Notes: generated by a model from the sequence alone, not told the origin. A DNA stretch of 64,000 bases from Anthocerotibacter panamensis C109 (GCF_018389385.1 NZ_CP062698.1:2359501-2423500); one strand, 5' to 3'; positions 55,077 to 63,714 are shown, numbered from the stretch's first letter. Numbers and translations: made by a program.

Positions 55077-55529
55077 GTGCCTGAGGGACTGCCTGCCGCT
55101 GAATCCAAGCCCAATGCCGGGTTGGCACCCTTGATCCTGACCTTGGTGGAGCTGATTCGCCAACTCCTCGAAGCTCAGGTCATCCGCCAGATCGAAGCCG
55201 ATCACCTCAGCGAGACGCAAATTAACCGGGCGGCTGAGAGTTTGCAGGCTCTGGAGGCCCAAGTCCTCCAGCTATGCGAAATCCTGGACGTGGACCCGAG
55301 CCAACTCAATATCGACCTGGGCGAGGCGGGCAAGTTGCTCCCCGACAAGGGAGGCTATTACCCAGGACAGCCCTGTACGCAGGGGAGCATCCTAGAGCTT
55401 TTGGACCGCCTCATCACAACAGGCGTAGCTGTCGAAGGGGCTCTAGACTTGGGGATAGCGGGCCTCGATCTGATTCATGCCCGCTTACTACTACTTTTGA
55501 CGACCCACCCCCGAGCCCAACGCCCATGA
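55077..55529 (+). CDS. gvpK: Gas vesicle protein GvpK
   Basis: GTG 55077 gives a 150-residue protein. The GvpK core is APLILTLVELIRQLLEAQVI, IEADHLSETQINRAAESLQA and LDVDPSQLNIDLGEAGKLLP. After YYPGQP, a GvpA/GvpJ-like tail follows (SILELLDRLITTGVAVEGAL, GIAGLDLIHARLLLL). In cyanobacteria GvpK carries such a tail, so this is a normal form for the phylum. It begins 1 bp after gvpF/L and its TGA overlaps the ATPase start (ATGA). Confidence 0.92.
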   Translation: MPEGLPAAESKPNAGLAPLILTLVELIRQLLEAQVIRQIEADHLSETQINRAAESLQALEAQVLQLCEILDVDPSQLNIDLGEAGKLLPDKGGYYPGQPCTQGSILELLDRLITTGVAVEGALDLGIAGLDLIHARLLLLLTTHPRAQRP

Positions 55530-57409
55530 ACCCGACCATTCCCCCCACCGTCCAACTCCTGCTGATCAGCGGCAAGGGCGGCGTCGGCAAGAGCACCTTT
55601 GCCTGTGCTCTGGCCTGCCAGTTAGCCCAACAAGAGCGCCCGGTCTGGTTGATCTCTGTGGACCCGGCGCACTCCATCGGGGACGTGCTGGCTCAGTCGG
55701 TGACCGACACCCCCCGCCCGGTCGCCCCCTATCCCCACTGGTACAGCCTTGCTCTGGATGCCCAGCAAGAGCTTATGCACTTTCGTGAGCGCTACCAGGA
55801 GGCTGTGACTCAGATGGCTAGCTACAGCAGCCTGTTTGAAGGGGCGGACCTGATGGGCCTGTGGAATCTGGGCTGGCCCGGATTTGATGAAGTGATGGCC
55901 GTTGTGCGCGTCAGCCAGATCCTCCAAGACCAGCAAACCGGGACGGTAGTGCTAGACATGGCTCCCACCGGGCATTCGATGCGTTTGTTGGAGTACCCGG
56001 ACTTTATTGAACGGCTGTTGCAGGTCTTTGTCGGTCTTCAGGACAAGCACAAGCAGCTCCAGCAAACCTTTGGCCGGGGGTATCAGGCCGATCAGGCCGA
56101 TACTTTTTTGACCGAATTTACCGAACGGCTACGCGGACTTCACGCCCTACTGAGCGACCCCGCCCGGACCCAAGCCTGGGTCGTCCTTCTGGCGGAATCC
56201 TTGAGCGTCCCGGAGACCCAACGCTTCCTTAGCTTCCTCAAGACAGCGCAAATACCCGTAGGTGGGGTGGTCGTCAATCAGGTTGTGCGGGCGGTGGTGG
56301 GCTGTTCTTTTTGTGAGGCTTGGGCTGCAAGCCAGCAGGCACGGCTCGCTGAACTTCCTGCGGTTGCCCTGTGGCAGGTGCCCTTATTTCTGGAGGAGCC
56401 TATAGGCGAGGCTGCGCTCAGTAAGGTGTTCGCCTGCTGTACTCCCCTTGTCTCAGAGCCTTTAGCCATGCCTGCCTCGCCGTACCCGGACCCAACGCAA
56501 CCGGGGTTGCCCGATTATTTGGCTTTGGGACAACGGCTGGTTTTGCTCGCCGGTAAAGGCGGGGTGGGTAAGACCACTACGGCGGCGGCATTGGCCGTGC
56601 GTATAGCCCGCGAGCATCCCGACACCAAGATTCTCATCGTCTCCATCGACCCCGCCCACTCTTTGGGGGATGCCTTTGCCCAACCACTAGGACCCAAGCC
56701 TATCTGCCTGCGAGAAAATCTCTGGGGGCAGGAAGTGGCGGCAGCAGCGACCCTGACCGAGGTCATGGCTGGCCTGCGCGAAGCTTTGGCAAACCTCAAT
56801 CGAGATGACATGAGTCTGGAGGAAGCCCGCACCTGGCAGGCACTCCTGGAGCAACCCCCACCAGGACTCGACGAGATTGCCGCTCTGCTCAATGTCGTGG
56901 AAGTATCCGACCAATGGGGCTTAATTATTCTGGATACCGCGCCCACCGGGCACTTGCTGCGCCTCTTACAGATGCCCCAAGTGCTGGAAGAATGGCTGAC
57001 CTACTTTCTGCGGCTGTGGGTTAAGTACCGAAATATGTTTGCGGACACCACCTTGGTTGAGCAGTTCCGCCAATGGCGCAAGCAGGTCTTACAACTGCAA
57101 AAAGACCTCACTAACCCGCAGTACACCGTCGCTCTGCCCGTGCTCAACGCTGAGACCACCGTGCTTCAAGAGACTATACGCCTGGTCGCGGCTCTGACTT
57201 CCCTCCAACTTGCCCCCGCCCATCTCGTCATCAACCGCATCGTGCAGTCCAAGTCCTGCACCCAATGTCAGGCTATTGCGACCCACCACGAGCGGATTTT
57301 GCGCCGCATACAAGCGTCCTTTCCAGGCCAAACGCTCCTGTCTGTGCCCCTGTTGCCAACCCTGCCAGCGGGCATTCCTGGCCTTGCAGTCTATGGTACT
57401 TATCTGTGA
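55526..57409 (+). CDS. Tandem ArsA/Get3-like ATPase coupled to gvpK
   Basis: A 627-residue protein with two ArsA/Get3 modules in one chain. Module 1 has the P-loop SGKGGVGKST (residues 15-24), VDPAHSIGD, DMAPTGHSMRLLEYPD and a CxxC (VGCSFCEAW). Module 2 has GKGGVGKTT (about 343), IDPAHSLGDAF, DTAPTGHLLRLLQMPQ and CxxC (SKSCTQCQAI). Both keep the signature lysine and the CxxC used by Get3 dimers for zinc, so the fused halves may mimic a Get3 dimer. ATG 55526 overlaps the gvpK stop by 4 bp. No arsenic genes are nearby, so a gas vesicle assembly or client-handling role is more likely than arsenite export, by context. Confidence 0.88.
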   Translation: MNPTIPPTVQLLLISGKGGVGKSTFACALACQLAQQERPVWLISVDPAHSIGDVLAQSVTDTPRPVAPYPHWYSLALDAQQELMHFRERYQEAVTQMASYSSLFEGADLMGLWNLGWPGFDEVMAVVRVSQILQDQQTGTVVLDMAPTGHSMRLLEYPDFIERLLQVFVGLQDKHKQLQQTFGRGYQADQADTFLTEFTERLRGLHALLSDPARTQAWVVLLAESLSVPETQRFLSFLKTAQIPVGGVVVNQVVRAVVGCSFCEAWAASQQARLAELPAVALWQVPLFLEEPIGEAALSKVFACCTPLVSEPLAMPASPYPDPTQPGLPDYLALGQRLVLLAGKGGVGKTTTAAALAVRIAREHPDTKILIVSIDPAHSLGDAFAQPLGPKPICLRENLWGQEVAAAATLTEVMAGLREALANLNRDDMSLEEARTWQALLEQPPPGLDEIAALLNVVEVSDQWGLIILDTAPTGHLLRLLQMPQVLEEWLTYFLRLWVKYRNMFADTTLVEQFRQWRKQVLQLQKDLTNPQYTVALPVLNAETTVLQETIRLVAALTSLQLAPAHLVINRIVQSKSCTQCQAIATHHERILRRIQASFPGQTLLSVPLLPTLPAGIPGLAVYGTYL

Positions 57410-57517
57410 AACTCCTCGCTGCGCATCGTCCATGGAACCCGGAATCTCTATCAGGGACGAGGTAAGCAAGGCTCCATCGAGACAGATTGGGATAGACCGG
57501 TATTGAGGTCCACCCCT

Positions 57518-58666
57518 ATGCGTTTACTACCGAAAGAAGAACTTACAGCCCTGATGGAAGTCCGGGCACAACCCTGCATATCCGTCTATCTGCCCACGGA
57601 AGGCCGGGGCGACCCCAACCAGCAAAATCCTCTGCGCTTCAAGAACCAGATCAAAGTAGCCGAGCAGCAGTTGGAGTCCTTGGGATTCAAACCCCATAAG
57701 GCTCGTGCTTTGCTCCAACCGGCCCTAGAACTGGACACCTCCGATTTTTGGCAATATCAAAGTGATGGTCTGGCTATCTTTGTGGCTCCAGATTTCTTTT
57801 GTTACTACCGCTTGCCCCATCGCTTCGCAGCGCAGGTGGTGGTGAGTGACCACCCTTATATCAAGCCGCTGTTGCCGCTGTTGACCAACGATGGTCCATT
57901 CTATATCCTTGCTCTGAGCCAGAGGCAGGTCCGTCTTCTGGAGGGCGACCGCTACAGCGTTCACGAAATTCACTTGGAGGATATGCCCCTGAGTCTGTCT
58001 GAAGCCCTGCGCTATGACGAGCCTGAGCAGAAGCAATTCCAGTACCGCACGGGCACTCCTGCCGCCGCTCCTGAAGCTCAGCCGGGGGTTTTCCACGGTC
58101 AGGGCATGGTCACCGAGGACCACAAAGAGGAACTCGAACGCTTCTTCCACCAGGTCAATGCAGGGCTCCATGACTATTTGCGGGAGAAAAAAGTACCTTT
58201 AGTACTCGCCGGGGTGGAGTATCTTTTGCCTATTTACCGCGCCGCTAATACCTATCCCCACCTCATACCCGAGAGCCTTACCGGCAATCCCGATGACCGT
58301 AAACCTTTCGCGCTGCACGAGCAGGTATGGCCCCTCGTCGCGCCCATTTTTGCTCAGGCACAACAACGGGCACTGGAGCAATATGAGCAACGCTTGGGAA
58401 GCGGGAGCGCTTCTGGGAATCTGGAGGAAATTGTCTCTGGCGCTTACTTCAGCCGTGTTCAAACGCTTTTTGTGCCCATCGAAACAGAGCGGTGGGGCGT
58501 CTTTGATGCCGAGGCCAACCGGACCCATCTACACGCACAACCCGAACCGGGAGACCATGACCTGCTCGATCTTGCCGCCCTGCATACCTTGCGCAATGGC
58601 GGGGAAGTCTACGTGGTCCCGGCGATCCCTGACTTTGCTCCGCTTGCTGCTATTTTTCGCTACTAA
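57518..58666 (+). CDS. baeRF-family (bacterial release-factor-like) protein
   Basis: A 382-residue cytosolic protein resembling the bacterial archaeo-eukaryotic release factor (baeRF) families. The start PCISVYLPTEGRGDPNQQNP with LRFKNQIKVAEQQLESLGF is typical, as is YILALSQRQVRLLEGDRYSV in the middle and the ending ALHTLRNGGEVYVVPA. These proteins are predicted to act at stalled ribosomes or in RNA-linked stress responses, without direct proof. ATG 57518 is chosen over TTG 57503. It follows the ArsA-like gene by 108 bp and may be a separate unit. Confidence 0.75.
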   Translation: MRLLPKEELTALMEVRAQPCISVYLPTEGRGDPNQQNPLRFKNQIKVAEQQLESLGFKPHKARALLQPALELDTSDFWQYQSDGLAIFVAPDFFCYYRLPHRFAAQVVVSDHPYIKPLLPLLTNDGPFYILALSQRQVRLLEGDRYSVHEIHLEDMPLSLSEALRYDEPEQKQFQYRTGTPAAAPEAQPGVFHGQGMVTEDHKEELERFFHQVNAGLHDYLREKKVPLVLAGVEYLLPIYRAANTYPHLIPESLTGNPDDRKPFALHEQVWPLVAPIFAQAQQRALEQYEQRLGSGSASGNLEEIVSGAYFSRVQTLFVPIETERWGVFDAEANRTHLHAQPEPGDHDLLDLAALHTLRNGGEVYVVPAIPDFAPLAAIFRY

Positions 58667-58667
58667 A

Positions 58668-58701
58668 TAAAAAAAAGGGTCCAGCATCCCTACCGGACCC
58701 T
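58668..58701 (-). terminator. Minus-strand-oriented terminator in the baeRF-leuB gap
   Basis: A 7-bp stem (AGGGTCC / GGACCCT, 12-base loop) at 58676-58701 is followed on the minus strand by eight T residues. On the plus strand the T-run is absent (CCGCGCTTT). Both flanking genes are on the plus strand, so the best-formed terminator here faces an unannotated minus-strand transcript. It may also end baeRF transcripts weakly. Confidence 0.55.
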
Positions 58702-58888
58702 CCGCGCTTTAATCAAGGAACCCAATTCCCTTAGCTGCAACTATGACTGTTTGTGTCAGTCTACGCTGTGAGGCCCGTCACATCGCCTCCTCGATTTCTG
58801 GTATCCAATGCTGCGCTTTTCACAGCATAGAAAGCTTGAGATGCCCGTTTCACGATAGGGTAAAAAAGAAAAGTAAGGGCTGACCCCA

Positions 58889-59971
58889 ATGACAGCAAAA
58901 ACCTACGCTATCGCGCTGTTGGCCGGAGACGGCATCGGCCCGGAGATCATGACAGTAGCTCAGGCTGTGCTCATGCGGGTGAGTCAAAATTTTGGCTTTA
59001 CGCTACATTTTACCCCGGCTCCTTTTGGCGGTCAGGCCATCGATCTGACAGGGGAGCCGCTCCCTCCAGAAACGCTAGCGCTATGCCGCAGGAGTGACGC
59101 CGTTCTGATGGGTGCGGTGGGGGGTCCGAAGTGGGATAACCATCCTCGTCGCCCGGAGCAGGGACTGTTGGGTCTGCGGGCGGGCCTTGGGCTCTATGCC
59201 AACCTGCGTCCGGCTACGGTGCGCCCCCAATTGGTCAACAGCTCTTCGCTCAAGCCGGAGATCGTCTCGGGGGTGGACCTGCTTGTGGTACGGGAGCTGA
59301 CCGGGGGGATCTACTTTGGGCAGCCCCAAGGAATTTTCTCGGAGAAGAAGGGCGAACGCCGGGGGGTCAACACCATGACCTACAGCGAATCAGAAATTGA
59401 GCGCATCAGCCGGGTTGCTTTTCAAGCCGCTCGCCAACGGCGCAACCAGGTGACCTCGGTCGATAAAGCCAATGTGCTCACAGTCTCCCAACTGTGGCGT
59501 GAGGTGGTCACCAAGGTCGCCCAGGACTATCCTGAAGTCACCTTAGACCATCTTTACGTCGATAATGCCGCGATGCAGCTTATCCGTTGGCCCAAGCAGT
59601 TCGATGTGCTCGTTACCGGGAATCTCTTTGGGGATATCCTCTCCGACGAGGCAGCGATGCTCACCGGGTCGATTGGGATGTTGCCGTCTGCTTCGTTGGG
59701 GGATGGTCCGGGCGTGTTTGAACCCGTCCACGGTTCCGCCCCTGATATCGCCGGTCAGGACAAGGCCAATCCGTTGGCGCAGGTCCTCTCCGGGGCGATG
59801 CTCTTGCGCTATGCGCTCCAGCAAACTGCGGCAGCCGACCGGGTGGAGCGTGCCGTAGACCAAGTCTTGGACCAGGGTTACCGCACCGCAGACATCATGG
59901 CACCGGGCATGACCGCCGTGGGCTGTACCCAAATGGGCGAGCGACTGCTCGCTGCCTTAGAAGAAGACTGA
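58889..59971 (+). CDS. leuB: 3-isopropylmalate dehydrogenase
   Basis: Oxidises and decarboxylates 3-isopropylmalate in leucine synthesis. 360 residues. Motifs: [57 protein letters not shown] and the NAD/metal signature [20 protein letters not shown], then [19 protein letters not shown]. The Glu-rich NAD-type pocket fits LeuB rather than isocitrate dehydrogenase. It stands alone with no other leu genes in the window. Confidence 0.96.
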   Translation: MTAKTYAIALLAGDGIGPEIMTVAQAVLMRVSQNFGFTLHFTPAPFGGQAIDLTGEPLPPETLALCRRSDAVLMGAVGGPKWDNHPRRPEQGLLGLRAGLGLYANLRPATVRPQLVNSSSLKPEIVSGVDLLVVRELTGGIYFGQPQGIFSEKKGERRGVNTMTYSESEIERISRVAFQAARQRRNQVTSVDKANVLTVSQLWREVVTKVAQDYPEVTLDHLYVDNAAMQLIRWPKQFDVLVTGNLFGDILSDEAAMLTGSIGMLPSASLGDGPGVFEPVHGSAPDIAGQDKANPLAQVLSGAMLLRYALQQTAAADRVERAVDQVLDQGYRTADIMAPGMTAVGCTQMGERLLAALEED

Positions 59972-59975
59972 AGCC

Positions 59976-60353
59976 TCAGTCCTCGAAGCGGCGCGTGAGA
60001 TCGGGGTCTAGGAGATTTTCTAGGGCCAGGGCTTGCTCTTCGAGGTTGTGCGCCTGCGTGTCCAATTCCTCGATACGTTCAGCTAAAAGAGCATCGGCAC
60101 AGGGCAGGTCCACCCGGAAACGGCGCGTGCGGCCATGGTAGAGGGCGCGGGCTTTTTGGATATCCAGCCGCTTGAGCCCTTGCCAGAAGCATTCAAATCC
60201 AGCTTGGGTGTCAAAAACCTTGGTCAGGGTATAGGGATAGGACTGCACAGGGCCGCCATTCAGGAGGTTCCCACACTCTAGCGGTTTTACTCTTGGGTAA
60301 CAGGAGTTTTGAATACAAATTTCCGTTTTGGAGATAACCGCCTCGGTAGTCAT
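59976..60353 (-). CDS. Hypothetical protein
   Basis: A 125-residue frame convergent with leuB (4 bp gap). The body reads YPYTLTKVFDTQAGFECFWQ, KRLDIQKARALYHGRTRRFR and ends in a coil (ERIEELDTQAHNLEEQALAL). The N-terminal 30 residues have three cysteines and no signal peptide, and the true start may lie further in. I recognise no family. It is divergent from the HtrA-type protease gene. Confidence 0.5.
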   Translation of the reverse strand: MTTEAVISKTEICIQNSCYPRVKPLECGNLLNGGPVQSYPYTLTKVFDTQAGFECFWQGLKRLDIQKARALYHGRTRRFRVDLPCADALLAERIEELDTQAHNLEEQALALENLLDPDLTRRFED

Positions 60354-60474
60354 CAGACCGCAAAAAGCGTGTCATCGCTGTGCCATATCCTTCGTCGATA
60401 ATCACAATAGATGTACAAGCCTGTGGTGCTCGCTGCCCCCGTCTTCATCACCACAGGGGATTCGTTGGAAGAGG

Positions 60475-61713
60475 ATGGACATGGACATGAAACCGCAGTT
60501 TAGGGAAAAAGGCCGCCGTATTGATTCTAGAGCGGGGCGCTGGCAACAGCCTGCCCTCTATTTGGTGTTGCTCTTGCTTGGTGCAGGAGGGGCGCTGGCT
60601 ATCGAACGTCGCGTTACCCCCGCGCTCATCTCCTCAGCCTCTACGGGACAGAATAATGCAGCCCCCCCACCCGCTGAAACCCACCCGCAACTCCCGACCC
60701 AGACCGGAGAAAACTTTATCGTCGGTGTGGTGGAACGCGAAGGACCCGCAGTGGTCCGCATCGATTCATCCCGGACAGTGACTGCCACACAGCCTAATGA
60801 CCCCTTTTTCCGGCAGTTCTTTGGGTCTCCTGAGCAACAGGTGGAGCAAGGCACCGGGTCCGGCTTTATTCTCAGTACCGATGGTCGGATTCTCACCAAT
60901 GCCCACGTCGTCGATGGCGCAAGTTCGGTCACGGTGACCCTCAGGGATGGGCGCTCGTTTACCGGTAAAGTCTTGGGCAAAGACACTGTGACGGATGTGG
61001 CTGTAGTTAAAATTCAGGCTGACCGTCTGCCTACGGTGACGTTGGGAGATTCAGACAGCCTGCGACCGGGAGCGTGGGCTATCGCCATTGGCAATCCCTT
61101 GGGACTGGATAATACCGTGACCGAAGGGATCATCAGCGCTGTCGGACGCACCAGCGGTCAGGTGGGGGTACCCGACAAGCGGGTGGACTTTATCCAGACC
61201 GATGCGGCGATCAATCCAGGCAACTCCGGTGGGCCCCTCCTCAACCAGAACGGGGAGGTCATTGGCATCAACACGGCCATTATCCAAGGAGCACAGGGGC
61301 TGGGCTTCGCTATCCCCATCAACCGGGCGCGGCAGATTGCCGCTCAACTGGTCCGCACCGGCAAAGTCGAGCATCCCTACCTCGGGGTGCGGATGGTGAC
61401 GCTCACCCCCCAACTCAAGGCCAACCTCAACAGCGATCCCAACAGCGGGTTCAACGTGGATGAAGAGCAAGGGGTGTTGATTGCCCGGATAATCCCCGAT
61501 TCTCCAGCAGCTCAGGCGGGGCTCAAGGCTGGAGATATCATCCACAGCTTCAACGGGCGCGGGGTCAAACAGGCGGATAGTCTCCAGCAACTGGCCGAAA
61601 ACGTCCAGGTCGGCAGTACAATCAACCTCGGTGTCCACCGCAATGGCCGCGACCTCACTATAAGAGTCCAGGCGGGAGCCTTCCCGATGGGGCAGGAGGA
61701 GCAACCCTCTTGA
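60475..61713 (+). CDS. HtrA/Deg-type serine protease with PDZ domain
   Basis: A membrane-anchored or periplasmic protein-quality-control protease. ATG 60475 (or 60481, 60487) starts just after GGAAGAGG. One N-terminal hydrophobic helix (LYLVLLLLGAGGALAIE) precedes the trypsin-like domain. The catalytic triad is His in LTNAHVVDGAS, Asp in DTVTDVAVVKI and Ser in NPGNSGGPLL. One PDZ domain follows (VLIARIIPDSPAAQAGLKAG, FNGRGVKQADSLQQL). Cyanobacteria carry HtrA, HhoA and HhoB, and I cannot say which this is. Confidence 0.93.
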   Translation: MDMDMKPQFREKGRRIDSRAGRWQQPALYLVLLLLGAGGALAIERRVTPALISSASTGQNNAAPPPAETHPQLPTQTGENFIVGVVEREGPAVVRIDSSRTVTATQPNDPFFRQFFGSPEQQVEQGTGSGFILSTDGRILTNAHVVDGASSVTVTLRDGRSFTGKVLGKDTVTDVAVVKIQADRLPTVTLGDSDSLRPGAWAIAIGNPLGLDNTVTEGIISAVGRTSGQVGVPDKRVDFIQTDAAINPGNSGGPLLNQNGEVIGINTAIIQGAQGLGFAIPINRARQIAAQLVRTGKVEHPYLGVRMVTLTPQLKANLNSDPNSGFNVDEEQGVLIARIIPDSPAAQAGLKAGDIIHSFNGRGVKQADSLQQLAENVQVGSTINLGVHRNGRDLTIRVQAGAFPMGQEEQPS

Positions 61714-61778
61714 CGCAGTGCTTGGGGGGATTGGCTCATCCGGTACAGTTGGGAGCATACCCAGGAGGAGCGCCCCCC

Positions 61779-62318
61779 ATGAGCTACGAAAACCCAGTCC
61801 AGGTCCAGCTCAGTCTCGAAGAGTACCAGTCACTACAGCAGCTCCGGGAGCGTAAACCGGCCCAAAATCCCCCCCGCCCCGCCCTAACAGTAGGGAATCA
61901 GGTCTCGGATGTAGTAGCTGCCACGGTGGGTTCTTGGCGCTTTATCCTGGTCCAGAGTGCTCTACTTACCCTTTGGATTATCCTCAACCTCACCGCCTGG
62001 ATGGGGCATTGGGACCCCTATCCCTTCATCCTGCTCAATCTGGTGCTCTCGTTCCAGGCGGCCTTCACCGCGCCCATCATCATGATGAGCCAAAACCGCC
62101 AGTCGGAGGTAGACCGACAACATGCCGAGCACGACTATCAGGTAAATGTGAAGGCAGAATTGGAGATTGAGCTACTCCACCACAAGCTCAACCTCCTCAA
62201 AGAACAGGAACTTACCGCCCTCATTCAGTTGGTTAAGGAGCAACAAACCCAACTCACGCGCCTGGAGGAACGTCTGCTGGGAAACCTACCCAACCCCAAC
62301 AGTCACCCCCAGGAATGA
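61779..62318 (+). CDS. DUF1003 membrane protein
   Basis: A 179-residue protein starting at ATG 61779 with AGGAGGAG 8 bases upstream. The DUF1003 pattern is SDVVAATVGSWRFILVQSAL, LWIILNLTAW and PYPFILLNLVLSFQAAFTAP-IIMMSQNRQ. Two membrane helices are present, followed by a coiled coil (LEIELLHHKLNLLKEQELTA). Function is unknown, though cyanobacterial members are often near stress genes. It lies 65 bp after the HtrA-type gene. Confidence 0.85.
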   Translation: MSYENPVQVQLSLEEYQSLQQLRERKPAQNPPRPALTVGNQVSDVVAATVGSWRFILVQSALLTLWIILNLTAWMGHWDPYPFILLNLVLSFQAAFTAPIIMMSQNRQSEVDRQHAEHDYQVNVKAELEIELLHHKLNLLKEQELTALIQLVKEQQTQLTRLEERLLGNLPNPNSHPQE

Positions 62319-62412
62319 GCCACCACAGTTCAAGCTATTTTGATAACAAACTCCGCGATTGCTGACCCTATCGAGACGCCTCTTTCAGCGCTCTGACGAA
62401 AGGCTTTAAAAT

Positions 62413-62448
62413 AAAAAAGTGTCGATAAAAATTTATCGACACTTTTTT
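62413..62448. terminator. Bidirectional terminator between DUF1003 gene and tRNA-fMet
   Basis: A perfect 11-bp stem GTGTCGATAAA / TTTATCGACAC (62419-62429, 62432-62442) is flanked by A6 on the left and T6 on the right, giving a U-tail in both directions. It serves the plus-strand protein gene and the minus-strand tRNA. Confidence 0.9.
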
Positions 62449-62452
62449 ATTT

Positions 62453-62795
62453 TGGTTGCGGGGACTGGATTTGAACCAGTGACCTTCGGGTTATGCATAC
62501 CACTACAGCTTTCGCTGCTTGCTTGCGCAGTTTGGGGTCTGGACTTTCCCTTCACCCACTGGCCTAAACCAGGAGGGTGCCTACCATCAAGTCTCTACAC
62601 CTTCCCCATTGCTGGGGCTTGGCTCGGGATTACCACGCTAGAGGCTTCCCCGAATTTGGCAGGTATTCATACAGAAGTTTCCTTCTATACAGCCCTTTGC
62701 AGAACCGGGTTTGGTGTGATAAGGCGTTTGACGAGACGCTTTATCCCCGATTTGCGGTCTGAGCCCGACGAGCTACCAGGCTGCTCTACCCCGCG
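62453..62795 (-). tRNA. Initiator tRNA-fMet(CAT), split by an intron
   Basis: The exons are 62795-62762 (34 nt, CGCGGGGTAGAGCAGCCTGG to GTCGGGCT) and 62495-62453 (43 nt, CATAACCCGAAGG to CCCCGCAACCA). Joined, they form a 77-nt tRNA with anticodon CAT and an encoded CCA. It has the initiator hallmarks: a C1-A72 mismatch at the acceptor end and three consecutive G-C pairs in the anticodon stem (GGG/CCC). The T-arm GGTTCAAATCC is intact. The exon junction lies in the anticodon loop just before the CAT. Confidence 0.95.
62496..62761 (-). other. Group I intron in the tRNA-fMet anticodon loop
   Basis: This 266-nt intron follows group I rules: the 5' exon ends in U (GGGCT) and the intron ends in G (GTATG). 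Core elements of cyanobacterial tRNA introns are readable on the minus strand: AATCCCGAGCCAAGCC, then GTAGAGACTTGATGGTAGG. No open reading frame for a homing endonuclease fits inside. Group I introns at this tRNA are known in several cyanobacteria. Confidence 0.9.
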
Positions 62796-62826
62796 ATGCT
62801 TAACAAGCATAACATGCTTTGGTCCA

Positions 62827-63258
62827 TCAAAAAGGAATTTCGTCGTTGAATGCGGGCTGATCTGCAATAGGGCGCACAGAAGGGGCTTTATAGGCTGGGG
62901 GCCGCGAGATGGGTGGGTTAGTAGGAGGCGGGGGTAAAGGGGCACTCGCCTCCTGACCTTTCCCAATCGGATGGAGGCGGCGGACAATCACCTCGGCTCG
63001 TTTCTCGCGGGTGCCATCCTGCTTGGTGATACTGTTCATCTGGAGGCGGCCCTCGACCACGACCTGGTCACCCTGGACATACTGGTCATTCACCTCGCCT
63101 GCTGTATTGCCAAAAGCCACTACCTGGACCTGATAGTCTGGTTCCTCGGGACGTTGGGCACCAAAGCGTAGGATAAAACTAGCCCGAGCCAAACCGTCCT
63201 GAGTCTCCCGCAATTCAGGCCGGGTCGCAACCTCGCCAAGCAGGACAATTGAATTCAT
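62827..63258 (-). CDS. ssb: Single-stranded DNA-binding protein
   Basis: An OB-fold SSB of 143 residues: MNSIVLLGEVATRPELRETQ, then YQVQVVAFGNTAGEVNDQYV, QGDQVVVEGRLQMNSI. A Pro-rich linker follows and the acidic tip FNDEIPF, which recruits partner proteins, closes the protein. It protects ssDNA in replication and repair. The ATG overlaps the rpsF stop (ATGA), so the two are translationally coupled, as in many bacteria. Confidence 0.95.
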   Translation of the reverse strand: MNSIVLLGEVATRPELRETQDGLARASFILRFGAQRPEEPDYQVQVVAFGNTAGEVNDQYVQGDQVVVEGRLQMNSITKQDGTREKRAEVIVRRLHPIGKGQEASAPLPPPPTNPPISRPPAYKAPSVRPIADQPAFNDEIPF

Positions 63259-63545
63259 TCGTCGCCTTCACGGAAAATAGAGTGACGCAGAACCGACTCG
63301 TTCAGACGCAACATACGCTCCAATTCAGCGTTGATGGGCCCGGTGGCGCTGTAGGTCATCTGAATGTAGATGCCCTCTTTATTTTTTTGGATCTCGTAGG
63401 CAAGACGACGCTTGCCCCTACGCTCTGTAGCGAGGTCCTCCACTCCCTGACTGCGGAGGGTCTGTTCGAAAAGGTTAACGGACTGCTCCAACTCCTCTTC
63501 GGTGAGCGTTGGCCGCAAAATGTACATAGCTTCGTAGCGCCGCAT
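63255..63545 (-). CDS. rpsF: 30S ribosomal protein bS6
   Basis: bS6 binds uS18 and 16S rRNA in the small subunit platform. From ATG 63545 (MRRYEAMYILRPTLTEEELE) it has 96 residues. ATG 63563 would add six residues but lacks a ribosome binding site. Other signatures: RRGKRRLAYEIQKNKEGIYI and LERMLRLNESVLRHSIF. No rpsR follows, and ssb takes the next place. Confidence 0.95.
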   Translation of the reverse strand: MRRYEAMYILRPTLTEEELEQSVNLFEQTLRSQGVEDLATERRGKRRLAYEIQKNKEGIYIQMTYSATGPINAELERMLRLNESVLRHSIFREGDE

Positions 63546-63714
63546 GAGTACCTGTAAGTTCATTGATTCCCAGTGTTTTCACACAAGGTCGGCTATCAAT
63601 CCTACCACAATTTTAAAGCGTCCTAGATAGAAAAGATGGCTTCTGGATTTGCAGAAAAACTTGGCAGATGTTGCGTGTCGCCCCATGGCTTCTGATATGC
63701 TTACCTAATGACTA

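Noticed and set aside
55077-55529. Novel GvpK-GvpJ fusion
   Set aside because: The GvpA/J-like tail is, as far as I recall, normal for cyanobacterial GvpK, so it is not reported as new.
55526-57409. Arsenite-export ATPase ArsA
   Set aside because: There is no arsB, arsD or arsR nearby and the start overlaps gvpK, so an arsenic role is not supported by context.
62419-62937. 172-codon plus-strand frame over the tRNA-fMet region
   Set aside because: It runs across both tRNA exons and the group I intron on the opposite strand and has no protein features.
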